38,860 nucleotides of DNA from Aphanocapsa lilacina HA4352-LM1 (GCA_019359725.1 JAHHGR010000044.1:1-38860); one strand, 5' to 3'. Shown: positions 18,656 through 27,242, numbered from the stretch's first letter. Notes: generated by a model from the sequence alone, not told the origin. Program-made: numbers and translations.

Positions 18656-19347
18656 GTGAGAAACCTCTGGTGGATGGGACTGGGACTCGCAGCTTCGCTG
18701 GTGATCCAAGCCCCGGCTTTGCGCGCCCAGGTCAATTTTGCCCCGACCCGCAACATTCCGGTGGGGCTGTACCCGGGGACCGTCTTGACGGGGGATCTCG
18801 ATGGCGACGGCGATCTCGCCGTGGTGGCGGCCACCCAGGATTCCGACGACGTCTCGATTCTCATCAACAACGGCGACGCCACTTTTGCCCCGGCCCGCTT
18901 CGTGGCGGTGGGCGATTCGCAGAGACCATCGCCGTGGGCGATCTGGATATCGCTGCGGCCAACCGCCTCTCCGACGACCTGACCATCCTCAAAAACAACG
19001 GCAGCGCCATTTTTACCGCTTCCCAGGTCGTGCGCCTGCGCGAGGATCCGTTTTTTAATGTCTCGGTGCTGATCAACGTCGAGGTGGCCCTGCCGTCCGT
19101 CGCCGGCTTTAGCCCCACCTCCGGTCCGGTGGGCACGCTCGTCACGATCACAGGCGCCAACTTCACCGGCGCGAGCGCCGTGACTTTTGGCGGCGCGGGC
19201 GCCCGCTCCTTTGCGGTGCTCTCCGCCACGCAGATCCAGGTGCGCGTACCCCGGGGGGCGACCACCGGCAAGATCGTGGTCACCACCCCGGCGGGCAATG
19301 CCACCAGCGCGGGCAACTTTTCGGTTACCCCCCGGCCGGGGCGCTAG
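18656..19347 (+). pseudogene. Frameshifted FG-GAP/VCBS and IPT/TIG domain exported protein
   Basis: A GTG at 18656 starts a signal peptide (NLWWMGLGLAASLVIQAPALRAQ) followed by FG-GAP/VCBS-repeat text (GDLDGDGDLAVVAATQDSDD, SILINNGDATF). After FVAVGDSQ (about 18920) the frame fails. The continuation in another frame reads ETIAVGDLDIAAANRLSDDLTILKNNG and then an IPT/TIG immunoglobulin-like domain (SVAGFSPTSGPVGTLVTITGANFTG..., about 19100-19330). The repeats are also shortened compared with intact FG-GAP units, suggesting internal deletions. Intact relatives are secreted or cell-surface proteins. The end overlaps the convergent VOC gene by 23 bases. Confidence 0.7.
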
Positions 19348-19735
19348 CCGGTTCGACCGGCTGAGCGAAGGTAAGCAGATAGCCGTTGGGGTCGAGCATC
19401 AAAAATTCGCGCATGCCGTAAAAAGTTGTGTTCGGTTCGCGCACGACCGAGACTTGCGTGCGCAATTTCTCGTAGAGTGCATCGATATCTTCGACTTCGA
19501 TGTAGAGGTTGAGCGTCCCGCCTGCCTGTCGGCCTTCGATGGGCAGCGGGTCTTCCTCCAGGCTTCCGAAGGACTGGAACATCAGCTCGACGCCGCCTGC
19601 CTGCACCAGCCCCCAGGCAAAGGGAGCCTGCTCGGGAAGTGTCATCAGGCGCCTGAAGCCAAGCACCGTCTCGTAAAAATCGAGCGCGCGGCCTACGTCC
19701 TCGACAAACAGGTTGGGACTCAGTTTTTTGAACAT
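19325..19735 (-). CDS. VOC-family (glyoxalase/bleomycin-resistance fold) protein
   Basis: This 136-aa single-domain protein has two beta-alpha-beta-beta-beta modules: LSPNLFVEDVGRALDFYETVLGF at the N-terminus, and LNLYIEVEDIDALYEKLRTQV then EFLMLDPNGYLLTFAQP at the C-terminus. VOC proteins bind a metal or small ligand as dimers. The Glu and His metal ligands of true glyoxalases are only partly evident, so a specific reaction cannot be assigned. Start ATG 19735. The 3' end overlaps the broken FG-GAP gene. Confidence 0.85.
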   Translation of the reverse strand: MFKKLSPNLFVEDVGRALDFYETVLGFRRLMTLPEQAPFAWGLVQAGGVELMFQSFGSLEEDPLPIEGRQAGGTLNLYIEVEDIDALYEKLRTQVSVVREPNTTFYGMREFLMLDPNGYLLTFAQPVEPASAPAGG

Positions 19736-19771
19736 GGCATTGACCTCATAAAGGCGTAAACGTCCGAAATC

Positions 19772-20566
19772 TCACACGCCGGTAGCGGCTACCGGTAGCG
19801 CTATGGGTAGCTGCTTGGCCGCGTCGATGTATTTGCGCCACTCCTCGGTGGTGCCGACCCGCTCAAAGCGCGGGCGCAGGTCGCCTTTGGTCTCGCTGAG
19901 CAAGTAGCCCAGGGCGCGCTTTGCCTTGGAGAGGCTTTCGATCTTCTCGAAGTGCTCGACAAACAGCGCCTCAACGCCCGGACGACGCAACAGATCCTCG
20001 CTGAGCCAGTGGAGTTGCTTCTCGCTTAGGTGGGGGGATTCTTTGGCGACGGTACTGGGAGAACCCCCCCCTTCCAGCCGACCGGTAAAGGCGGCAAGCA
20101 TCTGGGCACGCACCGCCGCGGGCTCGCTGAAGCGGCGCTTGGCACTGTCGTAATCGCCCCAGACTTTAGGCAGGGTGTAGAGAAATCGGCCGAGGCCGAA
20201 TTTGACCGCCGCCCGCTTGAAGGCGTCGGAGTAGGCGGCCTTGGCATCTTCGCCCAGGCCCACGTCGCACTTGGTCACCGGGCGGGCGCCCTCGCCCGGC
20301 GGGTGGACGCTCAGGCGGCACTCCACCACCCACTCCGACGGCCCCGCCTGCAACAACTGATAAGTGTCCGACCAACTTTGCGGACCGCACACATCGTCGA
20401 GGCGCTGGGCGACGTCGCGCGCTTCGAGGTAAGCCACAGCCATCGCCCGGCTCTGGTCGCTGCTGAGGGCCTGGGCCTTGATCTGCACCTTGTCGATCAA
20501 CGGTTCGGCCAAAGCAAGACTGGCAATTTCGCGTTCCATAGGTTCACATTGTGTTCGCTTGTCCAT
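19772..20566 (-). CDS. Rad52/22-like single-strand annealing protein
   Basis: The 264-aa protein contains YLEARDVAQRLDDVCGPQSW, then ECRLSVH and KCDVGLGEDAKAAYSDAFKRAAVKFGLGRFLY split over about 45-140. This is the pattern of the bacterial/phage Rad52-like superfamily (Rad52/22, DdrA-related), whose members anneal complementary single-stranded DNA in recombination and repair. The C-terminal half (150-264) is poorly conserved and contains LSEKQLHWLSEDLL. Start ATG 20566 or ATG 20539 (nine residues shorter); neither has a strong ribosome site. It is divergent from tatA across 95 bases. Confidence 0.75.
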   Translation of the reverse strand: MDKRTQCEPMEREIASLALAEPLIDKVQIKAQALSSDQSRAMAVAYLEARDVAQRLDDVCGPQSWSDTYQLLQAGPSEWVVECRLSVHPPGEGARPVTKCDVGLGEDAKAAYSDAFKRAAVKFGLGRFLYTLPKVWGDYDSAKRRFSEPAAVRAQMLAAFTGRLEGGGSPSTVAKESPHLSEKQLHWLSEDLLRRPGVEALFVEHFEKIESLSKAKRALGYLLSETKGDLRPRFERVGTTEEWRKYIDAAKQLPIALPVAATGV

Positions 20567-20661
20567 ATTGTAGCGCCTTGTGGACCTTTGTACAACTTGG
20601 CGATGGATCGCGGCGTCGGGGGGACATGCCAGAATAAGGGCGTCGAATCAAAGAGTGTTTT

Positions 20662-20880
20662 ATGCCTTTTGGTCTCGGTCTGCCGGAAATTCTGGTGATT
20701 GGCGTGATTGCCCTGTTGATTTTTGGCCCCAAGAAGCTGCCGGAGATGGGGAGTGCTCTGGGCAAGGCGATCCGCGGCTTCAAAAGCGGCGTGAGCGACG
20801 AACCGGCCCCACAACAGAGCGCCTCCAAAGAAACCACCCCCAATCCCCCCCAGAGCCTGCCCTCGGGCAAGGACTCGTAG
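20662..20880 (+). CDS. tatA: Twin-arginine translocase subunit TatA
   Basis: This 72-aa protein has a short N-terminal membrane helix (LPEILVIGVIALLIFGP), the conserved hinge FGPKKLPE and an amphipathic helix (GSALGKAIRGFKSGV), then a disordered polar tail. TatA oligomers form the pore that moves folded proteins across the membrane. No tatC is adjacent. The ATG at 20662 is the only sensible start. It converges with ndk, stop to stop, within five bases. Confidence 0.93.
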   Translation: MPFGLGLPEILVIGVIALLIFGPKKLPEMGSALGKAIRGFKSGVSDEPAPQQSASKETTPNPPQSLPSGKDS

Positions 20881-20885
20881 GGGCG

Positions 20886-21335
20886 CTATTCGTAGACCCA
20901 GCTTCCAAGGGTGGCCTGCCATTCGAGCAATTCTTCGGGGGCAAACCAGAGGGCGATTTCGCGCTCGGCCGATTCGAGGCTGTCGGAGCCATGGATGATA
21001 TTGCGGCCGATGTCGATGCCGTAGTCGCCCCGGATAGTGCCCAGGGGAGAATTGAGCGGGTTGGTGACACCCATCATCGCCCGGGCCGTCGCCACCACCC
21101 CTTTGCCTTCGAGCACCACCGCCACCACCGGCGAGGACGTGATAAACGCCACCAGCCCCCCAAAGAAGGGGCGTTCTTTGTGTTCGGCGTAGTGTTTTTG
21201 GGCCAACGCTTCGCTCACCTGCAGGAATTTCAGGCCGACCAGTTTGAAACCGCGCCGCTCGAAGCGCTGCAAAATTTCTCCCACCAGACCGCGCTGGACA
21301 CCGTCGGGTTTGATGGCAATGAATGTCCGTTCCAC
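20886..21335 (-). CDS. ndk: Nucleoside diphosphate kinase
   Basis: Ndk transfers the gamma-phosphate of ATP to NDPs through a phosphohistidine. The 149-aa product starts [20 protein letters not shown] and has the active-site [16 protein letters not shown] (His at about 117). The length is normal. The start is ATG 21335. It is divergent from lexA with a 167-base gap that contains an inverted repeat nearer lexA. Confidence 0.96.
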   Translation of the reverse strand: MERTFIAIKPDGVQRGLVGEILQRFERRGFKLVGLKFLQVSEALAQKHYAEHKERPFFGGLVAFITSSPVVAVVLEGKGVVATARAMMGVTNPLNSPLGTIRGDYGIDIGRNIIHGSDSLESAEREIALWFAPEELLEWQATLGSWVYE

Positions 21336-21440
21336 TTGGGCTCTCCGATGTGTAATAGACCAAGGGCCATTTTAGGGGTTTGACCGGCCCGCGGAGGCGG
21401 CGATCCCGACTCGAAGAACGGGTAAAGAGGCGAAGTTCGG

Positions 21441-21493
21441 GTGAACACTTGCGCCTGTGCCTGGAGAATGCCAAACTGTGGACAGGTGTTCAT
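21441..21493. promoter_or_regulatory. Spaced inverted repeat upstream of lexA
   Basis: GTGAACACTTG (21441-21451) is matched by the inverted CAGGTGTTCAT (21483-21493), 9 of 11 positions, just upstream of the lexA ATG (21503). A GTTC-GGGT-GAAC dyad overlaps the first arm at 21435-21446. Possible LexA autoregulatory sites, but they do not fit the published cyanobacterial box exactly. Confidence 0.35.
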
Positions 21494-21502
21494 CGTACAA
21501 CC

Positions 21503-22078
21503 ATGATTACGCTTCGCCAGAAAGAATTTCTGCAGCAACTGATCGAAACCTACGGCTCGACGCCGCTGCCCCCAATCCGCACCCTCGCCCAAGAGCTTGA
21601 CCAGCACCGCACCACGGTCTACCGCTGGTTGCAGTTGCTCGAACAGATGGGCTATCTCAAGGCCCAGGGCAATCGCTACTACATTGACCCCGACCTGTTG
21701 GGAATTCCACTGCTCGAAAACCGGGTTCCTGCCGGTTCGCCGGTGACCGTCGAAGAGGACTTGCTCAACAGCCGCATGTCCCTCGACGAATACCTGGTCG
21801 AAGAGCGCACCGGCACCTTTTTGCTGCGGGTCAAGGGCGACTCGATGATCGAAGCGGGCATCTTCGAGGGCGACATCGTCGTGGTCAACCAGAACCGGCG
21901 GGCGGCCGACGGCGATGTGGTCATCGCCCGGGTCGACGGCGAGATGACCCTCAAAACCCTGCGCCGCCGCAACCAGCAGACCTGGCTGGAGCCCGCCAAC
22001 AGCCGCTACTCCCCCATCCACCCGGCCAGCGGCCTGGAGGTGTTGGGGGTGGTCGTCGGCCTGGTGCGCAAGTACTAA
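21503..22078 (+). CDS. lexA: LexA-type repressor with intact self-cleavage residues
   Basis: The 191-aa protein has an N-terminal winged helix (LPPIRTLAQELDQHRTTVYRW, about 21-41) and a C-terminal S24 peptidase domain. The Ala-Gly scissile bond is present (VPAGSP, Ala77-Gly78), as are the catalytic serine (GDSMIEAGI, Ser114) and lysine (MTLKTL, Lys151). It should therefore cleave itself when stimulated by RecA filaments, unlike Synechocystis PCC 6803 LexA, which lacks these residues. I chose ATG 21503 because the conserved N-terminus (MITLRQKEFL) starts there; the longer frame from 21380 is not supported. Its stop overlaps the rsmG stop by four bases. Confidence 0.88.
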   Translation: MITLRQKEFLQQLIETYGSTPLPPIRTLAQELDQHRTTVYRWLQLLEQMGYLKAQGNRYYIDPDLLGIPLLENRVPAGSPVTVEEDLLNSRMSLDEYLVEERTGTFLLRVKGDSMIEAGIFEGDIVVVNQNRRAADGDVVIARVDGEMTLKTLRRRNQQTWLEPANSRYSPIHPASGLEVLGVVVGLVRKY

Positions 22079-22830
22079 GGCTCCTCCGGCTCCACCGATT
22101 CGACCCTCGGGGCCCCTTCGATGGCTCCGAGGGGATGTTGTGTGGGCAAGCCCGCCGGGCGCGGGAATACCCTGAGCCCCGGCCCGGTTTTGCGAATCAC
22201 GACGCAGTGGCGCACCGCCCGGCTGACCGGCAGCTCGAAGGCGTCCACTTCGACAATCTCCCCGCCCAGCGCCCGGCAGGCCCGGGCCAGTTCTACCTCC
22301 TCCTGCACCTCCCAGTTGCCCCGGTAAAGCACCGCTGCACTGCCCAGCTTGACAAACGGCAGAGCGTACTCCGCACACACGTTGGCCTGGGCCACGGCCC
22401 TAAGCACCGCCAGATCGTAGCTTTCGCGGTGCTCGCGGCGATGGGCCAGATCCTCCGCCCGACCGGTAAGGGCCTGGGCGTTGGTGAGTCCCAGAGCCTG
22501 GATGGTTGAGAGCACGAAGGCAATCTTTTTGCGCACCGAATCGACGAGCACCACATACCAGTCGGGGTGGGCGATGGCGATAGGCAGCCCCGGAAAACCC
22601 GCGCCGGTGCCGATGTCGATGAGGCTCAGTTCTTTTTGATCTTGAAATGCGGCGAGCCCGCGCAGGGAGTCGAACAGGTGCTTCTCCCAGAATTCCTCGC
22701 GCCCTGTGATGCGGGTGAGGTTGAGCCGGGCGTTGCCCGCGAGTACCAGTTCGTAGAGCCGCTCAAAGCTGCGGGCCTGGAGTGTATCCGGCTGCCAGCC
22801 CAGCTCCTGCCAGAGTGCCCCAGGGTCCAT
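22075..22830 (-). CDS. rsmG: 16S rRNA (guanine527-N7)-methyltransferase
   Basis: RsmG (GidB) methylates G527 of 16S rRNA with SAM. The 251-aa product has the family start (LYELVLAGNARLNLTRI), HLFDSLRG, the SAM-binding IDIGTGAGFPGLP and LVDSVRKKIAF, and the later DLAVLRAVA. The C-terminal extension of about 30 residues (PAGLPTQHPLGAIEGAP) is long for the family. The ATG at 22830 lies six bases after the stop of the TonB-C protein gene, so hisA, that gene and rsmG probably form one unit. Confidence 0.93.
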   Translation of the reverse strand: MDPGALWQELGWQPDTLQARSFERLYELVLAGNARLNLTRITGREEFWEKHLFDSLRGLAAFQDQKELSLIDIGTGAGFPGLPIAIAHPDWYVVLVDSVRKKIAFVLSTIQALGLTNAQALTGRAEDLAHRREHRESYDLAVLRAVAQANVCAEYALPFVKLGSAAVLYRGNWEVQEEVELARACRALGGEIVEVDAFELPVSRAVRHCVVIRKTGPGLRVFPRPAGLPTQHPLGAIEGAPRVESVEPEEP

Positions 22831-22836
22831 GGGGTA

Positions 22837-23757
22837 TTACTTGGTTCCCGCGTCGGCGGTTTTTACCTGGAAGCCGCGCTGGGCGGTCTGGGCGGTGCAA
22901 CCTGCTCCTTTGACCGTGTCGGAGGCGATGCGCAATTGCTCCGGGGTCAGCCGCGGCGCCAGCCGCGCCTCCGACATGATCGAATCGGCAGTGCCTCCGG
23001 CGCTGGGCAATCCCAAACTGCGGCCCAATAGCTGCATCGCATTGAGGCTGAGTTGCTCGGAGTTAAGATCCGCGCCCGCTCTATTTTTGAGGCCGAGGCG
23101 CGCGGTGCCGGTGGTGAGGGCTTCGTTGACGGTGTAGCTGCCGATGAAGCTGGTCTTGTCGTTGCGCGCCAGCGTCGGGTCGCTCGACGCTTCTATAAGC
23201 AAGTCCGCCTTGGCGCGATCGTCGACGACGCTAAAAATTTCTTTCTCGCCGACGCTGTCGCGCAGCAACCCGGTGAGGTTGGTGATAGCCGATTTGACGG
23301 CCGGTTGCTGGTCGGCGGGCAGATCGATGAACGTCGCCACCGGGTAGCACTTGGGGGTGGGCAGGGTCTTGGCGGCCACTTTGAGGTTGAAGCGCACCTC
23401 AACATAGAAGGGTGCCACGTTCGGCGGTACCGTCGGAAACGGCTGGGCGCGGCCGATGGCGTCGAGCACAGCTTCTTCGGCCGCCTTGGCGGGGGGAGCG
23501 TCTCCCAGGGTCTTGACCTCGCGTTTGCTGACCTTGCCGTCGCGGTCGACCCGCACCAGCACTTGCAGACGGGTGTCGCTGTCGATATCGGGTGGCTGCC
23601 AGTACTCCAGCACCCGGTCGCGCACTTTGATTTGGTAAGCCTTCAATTCGGGGTTGGGAGCCGCCTTCGGCTCCTGGGCCAAAAGCGGCGCCGCCAAAGG
23701 ACCCGCAAGCGCCAAAACAAGCATCGAACCACAGAGCAACCGAACCATAGAGTGCAT
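22837..23757 (-). CDS. Exported protein with a TonB C-terminal-like domain
   Basis: The 306-aa product starts with a signal peptide (MVRLLCGSMLVLALAGPLAAPLLAQ). Residues about 35-120 form a TonB-C-like domain (VLEYWQPPDIDSDTRLQVLV, VDRDGKVSKREVKTLG, AEEAVLDAIGRAQPFP, FYVEVRFNL). Such stand-alone domains occur in periplasmic proteins of unknown role; there is no membrane anchor or proline-rich spacer, so it is not a normal TonB. The rest (130-306) is unplaced and contains two similar-sized segments, one around DRAKADLLIEAS. Start ATG 23757, with ATG 23748 as alternative. It sits between hisA and rsmG. Confidence 0.78.
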   Translation of the reverse strand: MHSMVRLLCGSMLVLALAGPLAAPLLAQEPKAAPNPELKAYQIKVRDRVLEYWQPPDIDSDTRLQVLVRVDRDGKVSKREVKTLGDAPPAKAAEEAVLDAIGRAQPFPTVPPNVAPFYVEVRFNLKVAAKTLPTPKCYPVATFIDLPADQQPAVKSAITNLTGLLRDSVGEKEIFSVVDDRAKADLLIEASSDPTLARNDKTSFIGSYTVNEALTTGTARLGLKNRAGADLNSEQLSLNAMQLLGRSLGLPSAGGTADSIMSEARLAPRLTPEQLRIASDTVKGAGCTAQTAQRGFQVKTADAGTK

Positions 23758-23794
23758 CCAATTCGGCAAAAGCTGCTCTAGGGTATCACCCCCA

Positions 23795-24562
23795 TCAGGC
23801 GAAGGCCACATCGTCCGGGGGAACATCCTGCCAGCGGCTTGGCCCGGCCGCCCTGAGCGCCTCGGCCAGATCGACATCGCCCGTGTAGAGCGCCCGGCCG
23901 ATAATCACTCCCTGCAATCCGCGCGGCTCCAGCGCCAGCAGGTAGAGCACATCCGCCAGGGTGCCCACGCCACCGGAGGCGATGATCGGTACTTTGACCG
24001 CGTCGGTGAGTCGCTGCAGTTCCACCAGATTTGGACCGGTGAGGGTGCCGTCTTTGAGGATGTCGGTGTAGACAATGGCGCTCACACCGAGCTTTTCCAT
24101 CTCGCCGGCCAGTTCGGTCACCTCCACTTCCGAGGTCTCCCGCCAGCCGCGCACCGCCACCTGCCCGCCGCGCGCGTCGAGGCCGACGGCGATTTTGCCG
24201 CCGAAGCGCTCGCAGCACTCGCGGATAAGCGCCGGATTTTCGACCGCGGCGGTGCCCAGGATCACCCGGTCCACGCCGCGATCGAGCACGGCGCTCACCG
24301 CCTCGATGCTGCGCAGGCCGCCCCCGAACTGCACCGGGCAGGGCACCTGGGTGACGATCGCTTCGAGGGCGTCGAGGTGCACGGGCATCCCCCGGCGCGC
24401 ACCGTCCAGGTCAACCACGTGCAGCCGCGGCGCGCCCAGTTTCGCCCAGTTGCAGGCCACGGCCACCGGGTCCTCTCCGTAGGTCTCCGCCAGCTGGTAA
24501 TTGCCCTGGTAGAGGCGCACGCAGCGGCCGTCGAGTATGTCAATCGCAGGAATAATATCCAT
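23795..24562 (-). CDS. hisA: ProFAR isomerase (histidine synthesis)
   Basis: HisA performs the Amadori isomerisation of ProFAR to PRFAR in histidine synthesis. The 255-aa TIM barrel shows the catalytic AIDILDGRCVRL (Asp8), VQFGGGLRS, GTAAVENPAL, VYTDILKDGTLTGPN (second Asp near 130), IIASGGVGTLADVL and GVIIGRALYTG, both phosphate-binding half-barrels. Start ATG 24562, divergent from the protease gene at 24620 across 57 bases. The other his genes are not in the window. Confidence 0.95.
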   Translation of the reverse strand: MDIIPAIDILDGRCVRLYQGNYQLAETYGEDPVAVACNWAKLGAPRLHVVDLDGARRGMPVHLDALEAIVTQVPCPVQFGGGLRSIEAVSAVLDRGVDRVILGTAAVENPALIRECCERFGGKIAVGLDARGGQVAVRGWRETSEVEVTELAGEMEKLGVSAIVYTDILKDGTLTGPNLVELQRLTDAVKVPIIASGGVGTLADVLYLLALEPRGLQGVIIGRALYTGDVDLAEALRAAGPSRWQDVPPDDVAFA

Positions 24563-24619
24563 GGCTCACATTATTGGCCGTTGCCGCGGCCCGCAGCAAT
24601 CCCCGAAAACTAATGTTAA

Positions 24620-25150
24620 ATGGGAGCGATGCGCAACCGGGTGGGCTGGATTTTTTCTATGGTAAGGCGGCAAGGGTGGCCGCTTCCGACCTGCTGTTGG
24701 GTTTTGGCCGCCGCTTCCGCCTGTGCCCAGACCACCCAGGTGCCCTTTGAGAGCGTTGCCGGGCTCATCGTCATCCAGGCGCGCATCAATCAAGGTCCTC
24801 CCGCCGCCTTTATCGTCGACACCGGTGCGAGCGTCAGTTTGCTCAGCGACCGCTTCGTGCGCGAGCGCCGATTGCCGGTGCGCGCTCAGCGGGTGCAACT
24901 GTCGGGGATCGGTTCGGCGCGCTCCCAGAGCGCCGCCACCATGGACCTCGACACCATTCAGATCGGTCCGGTCGTCGCCCGCCGTCAGGCGGCCATCGTT
25001 CAGAATCTGGGCACCTTCGAAGCCATCCTCAAGCGTCCCCTGGCGGGAGTGCTGGGTTACACATTCTTGAAACATTACCGCCTGACTATCGATTACGACC
25101 GGCGCTCGCTCTGGCTGGAACAGGGACCGGTGCCGCCGGAACCCAACTAG
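24620..25150 (+). CDS. Retropepsin-like clan AA aspartic protease, exported
   Basis: The 176-aa protein has a signal-like N-terminus (LPTCCWVLAAASACAQ) and a single aspartic-protease domain. The catalytic DTGAS loop is in AAFIVDTGASVSLLSDRF (about residue 71), the flap region is near GIGSARSQSAATMD, and the C-terminal part has GVLGYTFLKHYRLTIDYDRR. One DTGA per chain means it must dimerise to form the active site, as in retropepsins. Bacterial members are often membrane or periplasmic proteins of unknown role. The start is uncertain: ATGs at 24620, 24629 and 24659 are all in frame. It converges with proC, stop to stop, within four bases. Confidence 0.82.
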   Translation: MGAMRNRVGWIFSMVRRQGWPLPTCCWVLAAASACAQTTQVPFESVAGLIVIQARINQGPPAAFIVDTGASVSLLSDRFVRERRLPVRAQRVQLSGIGSARSQSAATMDLDTIQIGPVVARRQAAIVQNLGTFEAILKRPLAGVLGYTFLKHYRLTIDYDRRSLWLEQGPVPPEPN

Positions 25151-25153
25151 CCG

Positions 25154-25945
25154 CTACCTGGACAGTTCCCGGGCGCGGCGGGTGGCGGCCTGGACCGCCG
25201 CGATAAACGCCCCGCGCACCGAGCGTTCTTCCAGCTGCTCGATGCCGGCGATGGTGGTGCCGCCGGGGCTGGTGACGCGGTCTTTGAGCACGGCCGGGTG
25301 CAGCTTCTCCTGGATCAACAGCTCCGCGCTGCCGCGCAAGGTAGCAAGCACCAGCTGGCTGGCGGTGGCCCGCGGCAGACCGGCAGCCACGCCGCCGTCG
25401 ATGAGCGCCTCGACCACGAGCGCCAGATAGCCGGGACCGGAGCCCGACAGGCCCGTCACCGCATCCATGGCGGACTCGGGCACCTCGACCACTTCGCCCA
25501 CGCAGGCGAAGAGCGTCCGCACAACGGCAAACTGCTCCGGGGTGACGCGCTCGCAGCGGCTGAGGGCAGTGATCCCGGAGCGCACCAGCGCCGGGGTATT
25601 GGGCATCGCCCGCACCACAGCCCGCCCGGCAAAGGCCGCCTGCAGGCGGGCCAGCGGAACGCCCGCCAGGATCGACACCACCAGTTCGGAGCGCAGCTGG
25701 GCTGTGAGCTGGGTGCTCACCACCGCAAAAACCTGGGGCTTGACGGCCAAAAGCAACATCGGAGCAGCGGCGGAAACCAGGTTGTCGGTGACGGCCACCA
25801 CGCCGTAGCGCCGATGGAGCCACTCGCCGCGCTCGGCCGTCGGGTCGCTCACGACAATTTCTGAAGGTGCATAAACCGCGCCGGCGATCAGGCCGGCAAT
25901 CAAAGCTTCGGCCATCGCACCACCGCCGACGATGCCTAAGTTCAT
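25154..25945 (-). CDS. proC: Pyrroline-5-carboxylate reductase
   Basis: ProC makes proline from pyrroline-5-carboxylate with NAD(P)H. The 263-aa product shows the dinucleotide motif GIVGGGAMAEALIAGL, LLAVKPQVF, VRAMPNTPALV, and the dimer/active-site signature GLSGSGPGYLALVVEALIDGG and TSPGGTTIAGIEQLE. I chose ATG 25945 (MNLGIVGGG), as the TTG at 25951 adds only two residues. It is the last gene of a pipY-sepF-proC unit, with sepF ending 30 bases upstream. This order is a known conserved neighbourhood in cyanobacteria. Confidence 0.95.
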   Translation of the reverse strand: MNLGIVGGGAMAEALIAGLIAGAVYAPSEIVVSDPTAERGEWLHRRYGVVAVTDNLVSAAAPMLLLAVKPQVFAVVSTQLTAQLRSELVVSILAGVPLARLQAAFAGRAVVRAMPNTPALVRSGITALSRCERVTPEQFAVVRTLFACVGEVVEVPESAMDAVTGLSGSGPGYLALVVEALIDGGVAAGLPRATASQLVLATLRGSAELLIQEKLHPAVLKDRVTSPGGTTIAGIEQLEERSVRGAFIAAVQAATRRARELSR

Positions 25946-25975
25946 GGGCAAGGGGGACGCGAGTGCCCGCCTATT

Positions 25976-26551
25976 CTAGCCCTGGGCGCGGCGGGGGGCT
26001 TCCGGGTTGAGCCGGAAATTGCCGCCGAAGGCCTGGTTGGCCTGACGCAGCTGCGAAGGCATTTCGGTGCTGATCATGACGCTGCTGGGCGTAAACAGGA
26101 AGATCCCGTCGCCCACGCGCTCCTGATGGCCATCAATGGCGAAGGTGGCTCCGGCCACAAAATCGACGCTGCGCTGGGCCTGGTCGCTGTCCATCAAGGT
26201 CAGATTCAGGATGACCGACTTGCGATCGCGCAGGTGCTGGACGATCTGGGGGGCCTCCTCGAACGAGCGCGGCTCAATGACGAGCACCTCGTTGACGCCG
26301 CTGTTGGGCATGCCGATCACGTTGCCCGCGCGCACCCGCTTGCGCGCCGGTCCGCTGCCCATCGGGGAAGCGTCGGACGCCTGGGCGGCGGTGGGAGTAG
26401 CGGCAGCGGCGGTCCCGGCGGTGGCCCTCCGCGCTTCCTCGCGCTTATTCTCTTCGCGGTACACCTGCTCGTACTCTTCGCCGTCCTCCTCGTACTCAAG
26501 GGGATCGCCGAAGCCGACGAAGTCCTTGACCTTCGACCAGAAGCTACTCAT
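25976..26551 (-). CDS. sepF: Cell division protein SepF
   Basis: SepF anchors and bundles FtsZ at the division site. The 191-aa product starts [20 protein letters not shown], with an amphipathic membrane-binding N-terminus. It has an acidic and Ala/Thr-rich linker (about 25-80) and the SepF core (about 88-180: [60 protein letters not shown]). The ribosome site decides the start: GGAGGA abuts a first ATG at 26557 with no spacing, but lies six bases from the ATG at 26551, which I therefore chose. It overlaps the end of pipY by eight bases and precedes proC. Confidence 0.93.
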   Translation of the reverse strand: MSSFWSKVKDFVGFGDPLEYEEDGEEYEQVYREENKREEARRATAGTAAAATPTAAQASDASPMGSGPARKRVRAGNVIGMPNSGVNEVLVIEPRSFEEAPQIVQHLRDRKSVILNLTLMDSDQAQRSVDFVAGATFAIDGHQERVGDGIFLFTPSSVMISTEMPSQLRQANQAFGGNFRLNPEAPRRAQG

Positions 26552-27242
26552 CACCATTCCTCCGTAGCGGTAGACGTGAACCGAACAGGACTTGACCCAG
26601 GCGCACCATCGTCGCCCCGGCCGCAATCGCCTGCGGATAGTCGCCGGACATGCCCATCGACAATTCCTCCATGCGGATATGCTGCCACTCGGCTTCCCCG
26701 GCGCGGCGGCCGAGGTCGCGGGCGAGGGCTGCGACCCGGCCAAAGAGCGTCAAGTTGCCCTGCTCGCCGAGTCCCAACGGCGCAATCGCCGTCAACCCCC
26801 GGATATCGAGCTGCGGCAAAGCGGCAAGCCGCGGCAGCGCCGCCTCCAGTTCGACCTGCGACCAACCCGATTTGGTCGGATCGGCGGCAAGCTTGACCTG
26901 CAGGAGCAGCCGCGGTCGGCGGCCGACGCTGCCCATCAGCGACGCCAGCCGCTCGGCAAGCGGAAGGCTGTCGACGGAGTGAATCCAGTCGAATACTTCC
27001 AGGGCCGGGCGGGCTTTGTTGCGCTGCAGACTGCCAATCAAGTGCCAGGACACTCCTTGAAGGTCCGTCAATTGCGGAATTTTTTGTTGGACTTCCTGGA
27101 TCCGGCTTTCACCAAAATCCCGAAGGCCACAAGCATAAGCCTCACGAATGCGCTCGACAGGCACCTGTTTGGTCACAGCCACCAGCCGCACTGCGGTGGG
27201 CAGTTGCCCCCGAAGCCATTCGATCCGCTCAGCAACTCCCAC
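26544..27242 (-). CDS. pipY: YggS/PLPBP pyridoxal-phosphate homeostasis protein (PipY)
   Basis: Members bind pyridoxal 5'-phosphate and buffer its level; no catalytic reaction is established. The 232-aa protein has the PLP lysine in [11 protein letters not shown] (about residue 25), [39 protein letters not shown] and [11 protein letters not shown]. The start is a GTG at 27242. In many cyanobacteria this gene follows pipX, but there is no room or recognisable frame for pipX in the 218-base gap up to wecB. The 3' end overlaps sepF by eight bases, so coupling is likely. Confidence 0.92.
   Translation of the reverse strand: MGVAERIEWLRGQLPTAVRLVAVTKQVPVERIREAYACGLRDFGESRIQEVQQKIPQLTDLQGVSWHLIGSLQRNKARPALEVFDWIHSVDSLPLAERLASLMGSVGRRPRLLLQVKLAADPTKSGWSQVELEAALPRLAALPQLDIRGLTAIAPLGLGEQGNLTLFGRVAALARDLGRRAGEAEWQHIRMEELSMGMSGDYPQAIAAGATMVRLGQVLFGSRLPLRRNGDE

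Noticed and set aside
21483..21497. GTTC-ATC-GTAC as a cyanobacterial LexA box
   Set aside because: The published box has a four-base spacer and a GTAC first half; this has three bases and GTTC. I kept only the broader inverted repeat as a weak candidate.
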